The translations under genes and the position numbers were made by a program. From Caprella mutica (taxonomy: Eukaryota; Arthropoda; Malacostraca; Amphipoda; Caprellidae), in NCBI GenBank assembly GCA_947561585.1, contig CANNZV010002345.1, forward strand, positions 38,502 through 102,501: a DNA stretch of 64,000 bases, written 5' to 3'. This document shows positions 11,950 to 22,908 of this stretch, one piece after another (the stretch's first letter is position 1; each line of letters opens with the position of its first letter). The notes under the pieces were generated by a model. The model did not search any database. It saw only the letters and a program-made list of their open reading frames with translations, and was not told where the DNA came from.

Positions 11950-12550
11950 CATATAATACTATCAGGTATTTAGTATATAGTACTAGATACTATCAGTGAA
12001 AAATATCTCTGTGATATTGCATGCCAAAGTTTTCTATTTTTTTTTTAAAATCAAACTTTAATAAATTTCAAAAAAAAATTTAAATAAATTGCAGGAAATT
12101 TTTTTAATAAATAAATAATAAATTTTGAATATATTTCAGGTATAAATATAGATTATTGTAAATATTAGTGTGGTTATTCCATGGAAAAGTGTTATAAAAT
12201 AGTAAGCATTTTACATCAATTGTACAGTGTTGCATGACATTGCGGCCCGAAAAGATCCACTCATATCACTGAAACTTATAAAAGCGCTTGAAAATTACCT
12301 ATTTATCTTTGTATTTTATTATCAATCTAGTTATCTTTATTTAAAAAAAAGTAGCAACCTTCTTCCCGAACATGCACGATGTCAATCTTTTCTCCTTCAT
12401 AGGACAGGCAGGCACTGTAACACTGGTCTCTTCACACTGATTTATGACCTCTATAGGAACTGTAGGGGGGTACAACCCTGGGTCAAAGTATTATTAGTTT
12501 GAACAATTGTTAAGTACTGTTTAGAGTTTCTGATCAATTGCCTACAGAAC
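11950..12550. other. Sequence between the two TGAGTCA repeats
   Basis: 600 bp held between two direct repeats of about 240 bp. A 91-codon open frame at 12227-12502 (+) has no recognisable motif. If the direct repeats were terminal repeats, this would be the body of a miniature LTR-like element. I see no primer-binding site or polypurine tract that supports that. Confidence 0.4.
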
Positions 12551-12788
12551 ATTGCGAGTCAACCTGACTCATTGCTTGAGTCAAGGCTGACAAAACTCCA
12601 ATGTTTGAGTCGTTTTTCTTGGTTGACTCTACCTGAGTCAATCTGACTATGAATTAGGAGTCAATATGACTCTTGTTTTTATGTAAAATTTTAAGATGAG
12701 TCAAATTGACTCACTTTTTTGAGCCGGTTTTGGAACAAATTGAAAAGTCAATTTTTGAGTCAAATTGACTCGTATTTTTTCCTCAGTG
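12551..12788 (+). repeat. TGAGTCA-rich dispersed repeat, copy 2
   Basis: 238 bp, same start and end motifs as copy 1. Six exact TGAGTCA/TGACTCA sites, including two close inverted pairs of the form GAGTCAAATTGACTC. Confidence 0.8.
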
Positions 12789-13329
12789 TAAGCAACTTAT
12801 TTTTAATGCAAAAATGTTGCCTTAATTCTTAAAAATATATGCAATTATTAATTATAATATCTAATTTTAGCTAATTATACAGTTACTTTTGTAGCAATAT
12901 TGGTAATCTCCTTAGCAACCACCGTCCGTACTCGGGAAGTGGGTGAAATTTGTTCAGTTCAGATTCGTCCATAAACTATTTTAACCTGCAGTTTTCGAAC
13001 ACTGTGAGTGTCTGATTACTGTGACTTCCTCCAATGATAAATTAAATTTATTTAAAATGAGCAATTAATGGACAAAACCATGTGGATAAATAACTACAGT
13101 AAGATATATACATAATTATATACTGATATATCATCAAAGACGAACATAACATTATTTGTAATTATTTAATTTCTCATTTATAAATTTGATATGAAAATTA
13201 TTTTATTCAATTATTTTCTTATGCATATTAAATTTTATCTTTCACATGCCAAAAATTCAATTGAAATACTCTAGAAATTAACGAATAAACATTTACTATT
13301 AAACTCAATGAAAATTATTTAACCCTTTA
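12789..13329. other. Spacer, no gene seen
   Basis: Unique AT-rich sequence. Nothing recognised. Confidence 0.55.
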
Positions 13330-13525
13330 AGGTAGGTTTTGCATGTAACGATTTTTGCGATGATCGCTCAACAATGATCGCCCAGTAATAGGAATACACT
13401 GAATTATCGCTCGGCGATAATCGCTCGTTGCAAAACAGTCCCATAGGAATAGCATTGAACTAGTGCTCAGCGATGATCGCTGAGCGATGATTGCAATTAA
13501 CAATCGCTGCATGCAAAACGTACCT
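13330..13525. mobile_element. MITE, Harbinger-like, copy 2
   Basis: 196 bp, homologous end to end with 5259-5440. Inverted ends AGGTAGGTTTTGCATG and CATGCAAAACGTACCT are flanked by a direct TTA on both sides (13327-13329 and 13526-13528). A 3-bp TTA/TAA target duplication is typical of PIF/Harbinger elements, which is the basis of the family guess. Non-coding. Confidence 0.8.
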
Positions 13526-13796
13526 TTAGCGGGCTGCATCTCAATTTTTGATTCATTATTTAGGACACTTCAGTTATACTCTACTATAGCAGACTCTTTC
13601 AAATAATCCATGAAAATACAAAAAAACATATGAGTTTCAGAAGAAATTTTTTTCCTTCTAAAATATATATGAAAAAAATACAAGAGATTAAGAATGTCTT
13701 GAAGAAAGTTAAATAATGCCATAGTTTTATATTTACTAATGTGATACCTACTTCATTCGTGGTTAGGAATTTAATTACCATACACTGCATGTATGT

Positions 13797-13940
13797 AGAG
13801 TAAGTTACGAATTGTTGGTCGGTCTCACAATTTCGGTCATATATGAAATGACGATATAATAATAAAAAAATATATATATATATAGTTTTATCTTATATGA
13901 CCGAAGATGTGAAACAAACCTATAATTCGTAATTTACCCT
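13797..13940. mobile_element. MITE family C copy
   Basis: Ends AGAGTAAGTTACGAATTG and AATTCGTAATTTACCCT are inverted. Inner TTCGGTCATATATGA pairs with TATATGACCGAAGATGTG. The same ends bound the intact copy at 55115-55321. The centre here is replaced by an AT run. Non-coding. Confidence 0.75.
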
Positions 13941-14931
13941 GTTCTTAAATTCCTATTTTTAATTATTTTTAAATAGACTTCCCTTTTGCTTTGTTCGGTA
14001 ACTTGATCGTGTCCGGTAATTGAAACTCTACCCCATTGCCTTATTTGAGATACGCTTTGAGGTTCACTTCCGACGTATGTACCTATAGTAAAAATAGCAT
14101 TTGAAATAATAATAAATTTACGTTAAAATTTAGATTAAAATATTTTTCTTAAAATCTAATTTTGAGTTTTTAATTTTTTTCTATTTCTACCTAAATTATT
14201 ATCATAAAAACATTATATAGTGAAATTAATATATGCCTATTATTTTTAATTAATTAATGTATCTATTAAGACAGGGTAAAGAACCAATTACCGAATACTG
14301 CCAGATTATCCGATGAAAAACTTGAATTAGTTTTATAAAATAGAATTTTCTTATTTGCTCGATTTTTAAATATTAATAATCACATGATTCGTTAATTCAA
14401 AGCCCAAAGTACATTGCATTTAATCTCAAACCTAAACTAAAATATGCAAGACGAAATATTCCAATAAGCCGATTAAACAAAACACATGAAACAATAGACA
14501 CTGTAATCCAGATAGGTGATAATGCTCTAAATGCTATAAAGGATTTCGTCCGCATTTTAGATTTAGGATATTTTTGCTGTGGCCCGAACATTCGGACTGG
14601 TTTTTGGGAGTGCCTGACATCGGTTTTGGTATTCAGACTCTGTTTTTTAGCTTGGTAAAGGTGTTATAGAGTGTTTTTTTTCAGTGCACATTGGGCTGTA
14701 TTGTTCAATGGGACTTGAATTTAATCGATAACCTTTTATTGCTTGGATTAATTCTAGCGTGTTAAAACGAGAATTTTTGTGATATTCTTAGGTAAAAAAA
14801 AAAACATATTAAACAAAAAATGATAAAATGTCATATTTTTTATTTGAAGAAAAATAAACAGTGCGATAATAATATGTAATATTATTTAAGTTACTGTTCA
14901 ATTTGGATAGTTAATATATTTGTTCTATACC
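13941..14931. other. Spacer with weak open frames
   Basis: AT-rich. About 14376-14655 (+) is open for about 95 codons and ends just before a GGTAAAG donor-like site. The opposite strand is also open for 64 codons (14397-14591). Neither translation has a motif I know, so I do not call a gene. Confidence 0.4.
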
Positions 14932-14992
14932 GGGTAAAAAGTTATGGTAGTTATATCTTCTATGGCCCCTACAAAATTTTTTTTTACAATGT
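14932..14992. mobile_element. GTTATGG-family mini-palindrome
   Basis: GGGTAAAAAGTTATGGTAG is followed within 12 bp by ATCTTCTATGGCCCC, an inverted pair. A reduced member of the dispersed family. Confidence 0.65.
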
Positions 14993-15476
14993 ATGGATGA
15001 ATTATTAATATTAATTATAACCTTACTGATTATTATATAGCTTTTTTTTCATTTTTTTGTACGTTTTATTATCAATAAATAGTTTTTTACGTTACTTGCA
15101 GTTTTAGAGGATAGCGCTAGGGTTATGCTCTTCAATGTACGACAACAATTTTTTTAAACTTTTAGTGATAATAATTAAATTATTAGTAAATTATCAACCT
15201 AACTGCATAATACTTTGGCAGCTCTATCTTCATAAAGTATGAATTAACATTAAATAAGTCTGTCTATTCTCAATAAATGAAATAAATTTATTTATTCTAA
15301 AAAATTATTAAATTTGCTATCAATAAAAGAAATACTAATAATGAATTAAATCTCAATAAATATAAAGTATTACTAATAAATAAATAAATCTATTCTCAAT
15401 AAATTAATAGGTTTATTTTGAATAAATAGAATAAAATAGGTTCAAGAATTTTTTTCAATACATTTCAATATTTTTT
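14993..15476. other. AT-rich spacer with degenerate repeat
   Basis: Between about 15240 and 15440 the motif CTCAATAAAT recurs irregularly (TCTATTCTCAATAAAT), suggesting a decayed tandem repeat. No coding signal. Confidence 0.5.
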
Positions 15477-15570
15477 ATCCCCCCCCCCCTGTTTTTACTT
15501 ATTTTATCCCTCCATTCCCTCTCATCACATCCCCCCTCGCCTTCTCCCCCCTCTCCCCCAATCTCAGTTT
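15477..15570. repeat. C-rich pyrimidine tract
   Basis: Run of 11 C at 15479-15489, followed by about 80 bp that are nearly all pyrimidine (CCCTCC, CCCCCCTC, CTCCCCCCTCTCCCCC). Sharply unlike the AT-rich surroundings. Such mirror-like tracts can form triplex DNA. Confidence 0.85.
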
Positions 15571-15721
15571 TCCATACTGGAAGTTTTCTTTGGTGTGCAG
15601 AAAACTTGGCAAACAATCTACGGATGTGAGACATGAACTTTGGTAATCATTAGAATGGAGACTGTTACCTCTTCATATAAATTATATAATATTAACTTCG
15701 TTATTATTATAATTGACTAGG

Positions 15722-15937
15722 ATAAGTTCTTAATTATCGGTCAGTTCCACATCTTCGGTCATATAAGAAAAAACGATGTAATAATAATTATTTTACTAGG
15801 GTTGGCTTAGAAAAAATAACCAACCCGGGTTTGCAGAAGTATTAGATAGCACTGTGTAATGATAACAATTTTTATATTGTTTTTTCTTTTATATGATCGA
15901 AGATGTAGTACTGACCGCTAATTCAGAACTTTTTACA
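15722..15937. mobile_element. MITE family C copy with different centre
   Basis: Inverted arms TTATCGGTCAGTTCCACATC and GATGTAGTACTGACCGCTAA. The centre carries ATTAGATAGCACTG, whose complement also lies inside the copy at 27461-27703. Non-coding. Confidence 0.7.
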
Positions 15938-16026
15938 GTATAATTGTTATAGATTTAAATTAAATAATAAATCTATCGGAAAAAGAACTAGTATATAATT
16001 TAATATTTTAACTTTTATTACTGTAT

Positions 16027-16059
16027 GGTAACCATGATACCTGCAGGTATTATGGATTC
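16027..16059. repeat. Isolated palindromic MITE core
   Basis: GGTAACCATGATACCTGCAG followed by GTATTATGGAT: a lightly mutated copy of the palindrome found at the centre of families B and C. No MITE arms are recognisable around it. Confidence 0.65.
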
Positions 16060-16194
16060 TAATCGTAATTTTAAATTATTTTATCGTATTATCCCGGTGC
16101 AAAAAAAAAATAAAAAAATTGAAGAAGCCGCTCACTATAGTACAACTGTAAAGCCTTATTTATTGCTATTAATATATTTAACATTATTCATTGT

Positions 16195-16310
16195 GAACTA
16201 ATTTATGTAAAATATAACTATAGTATTTGCTAGTATACTACAACTCATTTTTAGTGAACTTTAACTAGTTCACTATATGGAGTTTTTCTTCACTATAGAG
16301 GATTTATGCA
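16195..16310. mobile_element. Fragment of MITE family D
   Basis: Contains AGTTCACTATATGGAGTTTT and TTCACTATAGAGGATTT, the subterminal motif of the elements at 35291-35517 and 51081-51461. The ends are not preserved. Confidence 0.5.
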
Positions 16311-17027
16311 AAGAAAACTGACTCTTTTAAGGTAGGCTACATGATTTTTTCTGTCTAGTTTGGTAACAAATTCTTCTTCCAAGTTGTATTGAATAACCAA
16401 TGAACTTTGAGATATGATTTAAAAGTGTCTTGACATTATATTGATTTATTAAAAAATGTGCCACATTTCGATTATTTTTTTGCACTGCAGTTTTTTCACC
16501 TGGGATTTATTGCATGTTTTTTTTGACCACGGGGGGTTTTTTGCATGGTAGTTTTTGTCCTGTAATCAGTTTTATCATCTGCGGCCGAAAAAGTGGATTC
16601 GTCCACAAGCTCGGAACTTACTCTAATAATATTTCCCTTATTTAATGCATTTAATTGGCTTATAAAATTAATTACAAATCAACTACAAACCAAACACATT
16701 GCAGAAAATATGCCATCAAGAGTTAACCTGAATTTGGGGTAAAATACCGCACAAATTGGTCAATAAAATGACCAAAGTTACCTGTAATGACCGTCTCATT
16801 CCAGGGGCATCATTCGGGAATCTCGGGAATCGGTTTTGAGAAATGCCTTCTAGATTGATGTGACCTGATGATGTAGGGAAATAAAATTATTACTATTTTA
16901 TTTAGTCTTGTAATAAAACTCAATGAAGCATAACAAGGTTCTTTCCCAGAATAGCGGCGCAAAATATTTATTAATATTTTTATTTTAAAAGGGTATCATA
17001 GATACCAAATTAATAATATGAAACAAT
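16311..17027. other. Spacer, no gene seen
   Basis: Mixed sequence with T-rich stretches (TTTTTTTTGACCACGGGGGG near 16520) and GGGTATCATAGATACC at 16990, another relic of the MITE core. No gene recognised. Confidence 0.5.
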
Positions 17028-17044
17028 GGGGGGGGGGGGGGGGG
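17028..17044 (+). repeat. Run of 17 G
   Basis: Seventeen consecutive G followed by CAGCCCCCC. It may form a G-quadruplex or short hairpin. The length may also be inexact because homopolymers are error-prone in assemblies. Confidence 0.9.
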
Positions 17045-17788
17045 CAGCCCCCCAATTACACATATATCAATAGTGGAAAATATCACGGAAACTGGAAATA
17101 TTCCATATATATATTCCCTATGCCAGGTCATTGATGAATCATGAAATGTGCAGTACAACAAACTAGCGGATACTACAAACTACATTACAGCTTCATGTAA
17201 AAAATCTATAATGTTTGAGTAATTTCAATGGAAATACGAGATTTTTCAAAGTTCTCAATCCTTCGGTAATAGATAGGAAATAAATAAGTTCGATTTATTA
17301 TTTTATAGATGCAGGTAATTTATAATTAATATTGTGCCTCTAATAAATTATTAAATAATGATATTCAATATAAATATATTAAATAAATATCTTGCGAATA
17401 TCGATAGGATATTCTACCGTGTATTCCCTCATAAATAAATCTACTAAAATATGATGAAATTTATTAATTTATTTTTGTAAATAATCAATATATATATAAA
17501 TCTAATATTATATAAAATATTTTATTAAAATATTGAACAGACTATACAAAATTCAATAAAATATGATAGAATTTACATGGTCTTGATATGAATTGCCAAT
17601 GACGTCATAGTAACTGTAATTGTTCAAATTTTTCAGTTTATAATTTTATTTCTAAAAGAATATTTTTTTATATGATTTTAAAATCCCAGAAAATTATAGT
17701 AATTGATAATTAAAATGAATCGTCCACGGTCCCACAATTTTATAATAAATTTTTATTTTATAAATTAAATTTAAATTTAAATACAGAA
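17045..17788. other. AT-rich spacer
   Basis: AT-rich with many TATATA and AAATATT stretches. No gene or structured repeat recognised. Confidence 0.55.
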
Positions 17789-18053
17789 ACTACTTCATAA
17801 CTCAGAACTTCATAACTCAGAATTTCATAACTCAGAACTTCATAACTCAGAACTTCATAACTCAGAACTTCATAACTCAGAACTTCATAACTCAGAACTT
17901 CATAACTCAGAACTTCATAACTCAGAACTTCATAACTCAGAACTTCATAACTCAGAACTTCATAACTCAGAACTTCATAACTCATAACTTCATAACTCAG
18001 AACTTCATAACTCAGAACTTCATAACTCATAACTTCATAACTCAGAACTTCAT
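17789..18053. repeat. 15-bp minisatellite, about 17 copies
   Basis: Unit AACTTCATAACTCAG, very uniform (few changes to AATTTC or CTCATAA). The length is a multiple of 3, so the minus strand reads an uninterrupted Ser-Tyr-Glu-Val-Leu repeat for 90 codons. With no flanking coding sequence this is best seen as an accident. Confidence 0.97.
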
Positions 18054-18087
18054 AATTTTTACTGCATTCCAGTGGTGATGGTCTTTG

Positions 18088-18100
18088 CCGCCAGATGGCG
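18088..18100 (+). promoter_or_regulatory. CTCF-like site
   Basis: CCGCCAGATGGCG matches 12 of 13 positions of a CTCF core consensus as I recall it (CCASYAGRKGGCR). It lies just right of a minisatellite. GCYAGATGGCGTT is also the shape of the triple repeat at 55896-55950. A motif match only. Confidence 0.3.
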
Positions 18101-19875
18101 TTACCGGAGCTTCGTACCCATGAATCCAGTTCGTCTTTTCTTTTTCGGAAATACGTTCGGAATTTAAGGATTGGAACACAGGCTTCGAACCGCTTGGCTC
18201 TTTGAACGTCCAGAAATTATACCTTGATAATTTTAGTACTTAGTCGCTATCGAGGAATTTTTTGTTAAATCGATCCTTAAAACTTTTTTCTTGATAAGGA
18301 AAAAATTTGATCTTTTAAATAGAAAATAATAATTAAAATAATAAATATACTTAATCTATAATATAAGAACAATCCGTCCGGGTATCGGTCCGAAACACTA
18401 TAATAATATTATTATAATTTGTGGCCATGGCTAAAAGTCACACTATATTAGTATATATGACCGCTCAATATTTTTCTTGGCAGTAAATTTTTTTTTATTA
18501 ATTCAGTTTATATGAATTGATGATAAGTGATTCATTCAAATGTAATCCTAAACACAATATATTTACTGAATTCTAAATGGATAACAATTAGGTACTATAC
18601 AACAATCTATCCGACAAATACAATATTGAAAAATAATCAACGCATCCAACGTACAAAAAAATATAGAACAAGATTAATAAAAGAAGGATTAACCTTCCAG
18701 AACGATCTTTAAATTATATACCGCAATTAATCAGTAGCTTTTTTAAACATACAAGATATCATCAATATCATTCATATCCGTATTACTAGCACGGTTGCAG
18801 AGGAAGAAGAAGAAAGAGAAGGGGACAGAAAGATTGCAATCGAGTCCATGTTATCTCCACCATAGAGCTCTACTTACGACCTAACTTTGAGATTTAAAAT
18901 GACAAAAGTTGAGGTGAAGTAGGTAAGATAGTTCTAAGAAAGGACATGAGATCCTACTTGCCCAAGGAAGGATGCCCATCCTAACACAGGATAAGGCAAA
19001 TCCAGGCAAGAAGGGGCAATATCCAAGCAAAATAAGGCACACTTCACCAGCAGAATTGAGATGACAAAATAGCTGGGAATTTGTATTCCGTACGAACTCC
19101 TTCCGAACTTTTTCCACGTATGTATATATATTTATATATATGATATATATACCAAGTCACGGTAGAAGTGACGAACGTACGTGTGTATTATGATGATGTC
19201 ATTTCGAGATATGGAGAAATTGCAAGAGTTTTTGATCGTAGTTTACATGTTTTTTGTATGGTACTTTATATTTATTATATGTAGGTATTATAGTTTCAAC
19301 AAGTTATTCTTAGGTAGTAAATTTTAGGGAGAATAATTTAGTACATTGTTAGGTTATGCAGAATATTGTTATAGAAATATTAATTGACTAAATACTTAGG
19401 TATATAATTCACTCATTTATAATTAATTAGATATATAATAAATTAGTTGAATATATTGAATAATTATATTTATAAATAAAATTTTGAATTATGACATTGG
19501 GTCACTTACTATATTCCCGATAATTTTCCCTCATCGTTATTGATATATGAATAATCATCAACAGTTGATTATATTAATTATGCTTAGTCGTCGGTATAAG
19601 TTTAATGACGTTAATTAGGCATCAACCCTGCCATAGGAAATTATTTACCTTCCTCATATACCATCGGTTAAGGATATCCGTTACACATACCGGACAAATA
19701 AACTTTATTTGTTCTGATGTACTATCATCTAAGTAACAATGTGACCACCTTCACAGAAACAAGTGGCTTCTAAATGAATATAATCAGCAACTGAAATTGA
19801 ACATTGCATTGAATTTAAATATTTTAATATCGTTAAGTTAGAGATATTTAAAAAGAGTTAAAACCTATAGATTCT
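18101..19875. other. Mostly unique spacer
   Basis: A moderately AT-rich stretch with a purine tract (GAGGAAGAAGAAGAAAGAG near 18800) and a TA-rich run at 19119-19151. Open frames at 18527-18712 (+) and 18881-19117 (-) carry no recognisable motif. Confidence 0.45.
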
Positions 19876-19971
19876 ACAGAAGCAACAGGCGTGGTGGGGA
19901 CATCTGTCGAAACCTTTAACACTGTTTGCGAAGGTATGCTCGGTGGGTACTTTACAAACCACCTAAAGAAG
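19876..19971 (+). other. Weak candidate coding exon
   Basis: Open frame of about 38 codons reading TGVVGTSVETFNTVCEGMLG in its middle. It is bounded by possible acceptors (CCTATAG, TTCTACAG) and followed by AAG then GTAAAG, a good donor consensus. Composition is less AT-rich than the flanks. I do not recognise the peptide, and a chance open frame of this length is common, so this is only a pointer. Confidence 0.15.
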
Positions 19972-20110
19972 GTAAAGACCTAACCATTGCATTTTGTGGA
20001 GAGTCATTGGTGAGAAAGTGAAGAAGGAATTAGGGTGATTGGTTGGAAATTAAAAGTCTTTTTCTTTTGAATTTAATGTTATATTAATGGGGAGTTTATG
20101 TAGTTATAGA

Positions 20111-22262
20111 AGCCTGTAGACACTGTAGATGATGAGGCCTGTAGACACTGTAGATGATTAGGCCTGTAGACACTGTAGATGATGAGGTCTGTAGACACTG
20201 TAGATGATGAGGCCTGTAGACACTATAGATGATGAGGCCTGTAGACACTGTAGATGATGAGGTCTGTAGACACTGTAGATAATGAGGCCTGTAGACACTG
20301 TAGATGATGAGGTCTGTAGACACTGTAGATGATGAGGCCTGTAGACACTATAGATGATGAGGCCTGTAGACACTGTAGATGATGAGGCCTGTAGACACTG
20401 TAGATGATGAGGTCTGTAGACACTGTAGATGATGAGGCCTGTAGACACTATAGATGATGAGGCCGGTTGACACTATAGATGATGAGGCCTGTAGACACTA
20501 TAGATGATGAGGCCTGTAGACACTGTAGATGAGGGGGCCTGTAGACACTGTAGATGATGGGACCTGTAGACACTGTAGATGATGAGGCCTGTAGACACTG
20601 TAGATGATGAGGCCTGTAGACACTGTAGATTAGGCCTGTAGACACTGTAGATGATGAAGCCTGTAGACACTGTAGATGATGAGGCCTGTAGACACTATAG
20701 ATGATGAGGCCTGTAGACACTGTAGATGATTAGGCCTGTATACACTGTAGATGATGAGGTCTGTAGACACTGTAGATGATGAAGCCTGTAGACACTGTAG
20801 ATGACGAGGCCTGTAGACACTATAGATGATGAGGCCTGTAGACACTGTAGATGATGGGGCCTGTAGACACTGTTGATGATGAAGCCTGTAGACACTGTAG
20901 ATGATGTGGCCTGTAAACACTGTAGATGATGAGGCCTGTAGACACTGTAGATGATGAGGCCTGTAGACACTGTAGATGATGAGGCCTGTAGACACTATAG
21001 ATGATGAGGCCTGTAGACACTATAGATGATGAGGCCCGTAGACACTGTAGATGAGGGGGCCTGTATACACTGTAGATGATGGGGCCTGTAGACACTGTAG
21101 ATGATGAGGCCTGTAGACACTGTAGATGATGAGGCCTGTAGACACTGTAGATTAGGCCTGTAGACACTGTAGATGATGAGGCCTGTAGACACTGTAGATG
21201 ATGAGGCCTGTAGACACTGTAGATGATGAGGCCTGTAGACACTGTAGATGATGAGGCCTGTAGACACTATAGATGATGGGGCCTGTAGACACTGTAGATG
21301 ATGAGGCCTGTAGACACTGTAGATGATGAGGCCTGTAGACACTGTAGATTAGGCCTGTAGACACTGTAGATGATGTGGCCTGTAGACACTGTAGATGATG
21401 AGGCCTGTCGACACTGTAGATGATGAGGCCTGTAGACACTGTATATGATGAGGCCTGTAGACACTGTAGATGATGAGGCCTGTGGACACTATAGATGATG
21501 AGGCCTGTATACACTGTAGATGATAAGGCCTGTAGACACTGTAGATTAGGCCTGTAGACACTGTAGATGATGAGGCCTGTAGACACTGTAGATGATGAGG
21601 CCTGTAGACACTGTAGATGATGAGGCCTGTAAACACTGTAGATGATGAGGCCTGTAGACACTGTAGATGATTAGGCCTGTATACACTGTAGATGATGAGG
21701 TCTGTAGACACTGTAGATGATGAGGCCTGTAGACACTGTAGATGATGAGGCCTGTAGACACTGTAAATGATGAAGCCTGTAGACACTGTAGATGATGAGG
21801 CCTGTAGACACTATAGATGATGAGGCCTGTAGACACTGTAGATGATGAGGCCTGTTGACACTGAACTTAGATGCCAATGTCTGTAGACACTGTAGATGAT
21901 GAGGCCTGTAGACACTGTAGATGGTGAGGCCTGTTGACACTGAACTTAGATGCCAATGCCTGTAGACACTGTAGATGATGAGGCCTGTAGACACTGTAGA
22001 TGATGGGGCCTGTAGACACTATAGATGATGAGGCCTGTAGACACTATAGATGATGAGGCCTGTAGACACTGTAGATGAGGCCTGTAGACACTGTAGATGA
22101 TGAAGCCTGTAGACACTGTAGATGATGAGGCCTGTAGACACTGTAGATGAGGCCTGTAGACACTGTAGATGAGGCCTGTAGACACTGTAGATGATGAAGC
22201 CTGTAGACACTGTAGATGATGAGGCCTGTAGACACTGTAGATGAGGCCTGTAGACACTGTAT
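20111..22262 (-). repeat. 25-bp minisatellite, locus B, about 86 copies
   Basis: Unit GCCTGTAGACACTGTAGATG plus ATGAG, the reverse complement of the 7035-7655 unit. Shortened units (GATTAG, GATGAG) recur in groups. Two interruptions at about 21855 and 21937 share TTGACACTGAACTTAGATGC and are 82 bp apart. Long minus-strand open frames all read the same repeated peptide and are not genes. The flanks do not match those of locus A. Confidence 0.98.
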
Positions 22263-22908
22263 GGTGAGGTCAAGTGCCCCTGTAGTTGGTTTTGTTTGAC
22301 CCCAACCTCTTGATTCACGTTTGTTATGTTAAGGGTCAGGAGTGTTTGGTCAAACAACAAATTAACTCTGCTTCAATGTTTGCTGTTCCGAATTTCGAGG
22401 TAAATTAAATGCTCAAATTTCGGTAATTATATTTTCTATAGTCATCTTCAGTTTGTCTACCCAGATCTGAAATTATGGTGGGATATGAGAGAATTGAGAT
22501 GAGTTAGCTAAAATATTCTATAAAAATTCTCCGCAGTCCTTATTTTTCTTTATAATCGAAAATATTCAAACTTGTTATGAACTCCATTATATTGGGTATA
22601 TTACACTAATTCAATATTCTACATTAAAATTCTTCATTTAACTTTAATTCATTGTAAAATTGTAAATTTCAAAATTTGGTAAATTTAGAAATATCTTCTC
22701 AGGTTAACTTTTCTTTGACTGCAAACTGGTGTTGGGAAGTGCATCTTTAAGTGCATCTTTAAGTGCATTTCACACCAACTGCAGTGATATGATAAAGTGC
22801 ATAAAATAGTCTCAGTGAAATTGATTGGAAAATAGACGGGGATTTTCTAGATAGCACGAAACAGATTATCAAATGGAAAAAAGCTTTAGGTAAAAATTAG
22901 TTCTTGGT
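22263..22908. other. Spacer between two arrays
   Basis: Unique sequence. GTGCATCTTTAA is repeated twice with a partial third near 22740-22770. No gene recognised. Confidence 0.5.

Noticed and set aside
12227..12502. 91-codon plus-strand open frame
   Set aside because: No motif, no splice context, composition like surrounding noncoding DNA.
11700..12788. Reading the TGAGTCA pair as LTRs of a retrotransposon
   Set aside because: No TG...CA ends, no primer-binding site or polypurine tract, and only 600 bp between; kept only as a possibility.
20096..22360. Many overlapping minus-strand open frames of 60-170 codons with a repeated Tyr-Arg-Pro-His-His-Leu peptide
   Set aside because: They are one 25-bp repeat read in all three frames; the unit has no stop on that strand. 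The same peptide appears at 7 kb. No unique coding flank.
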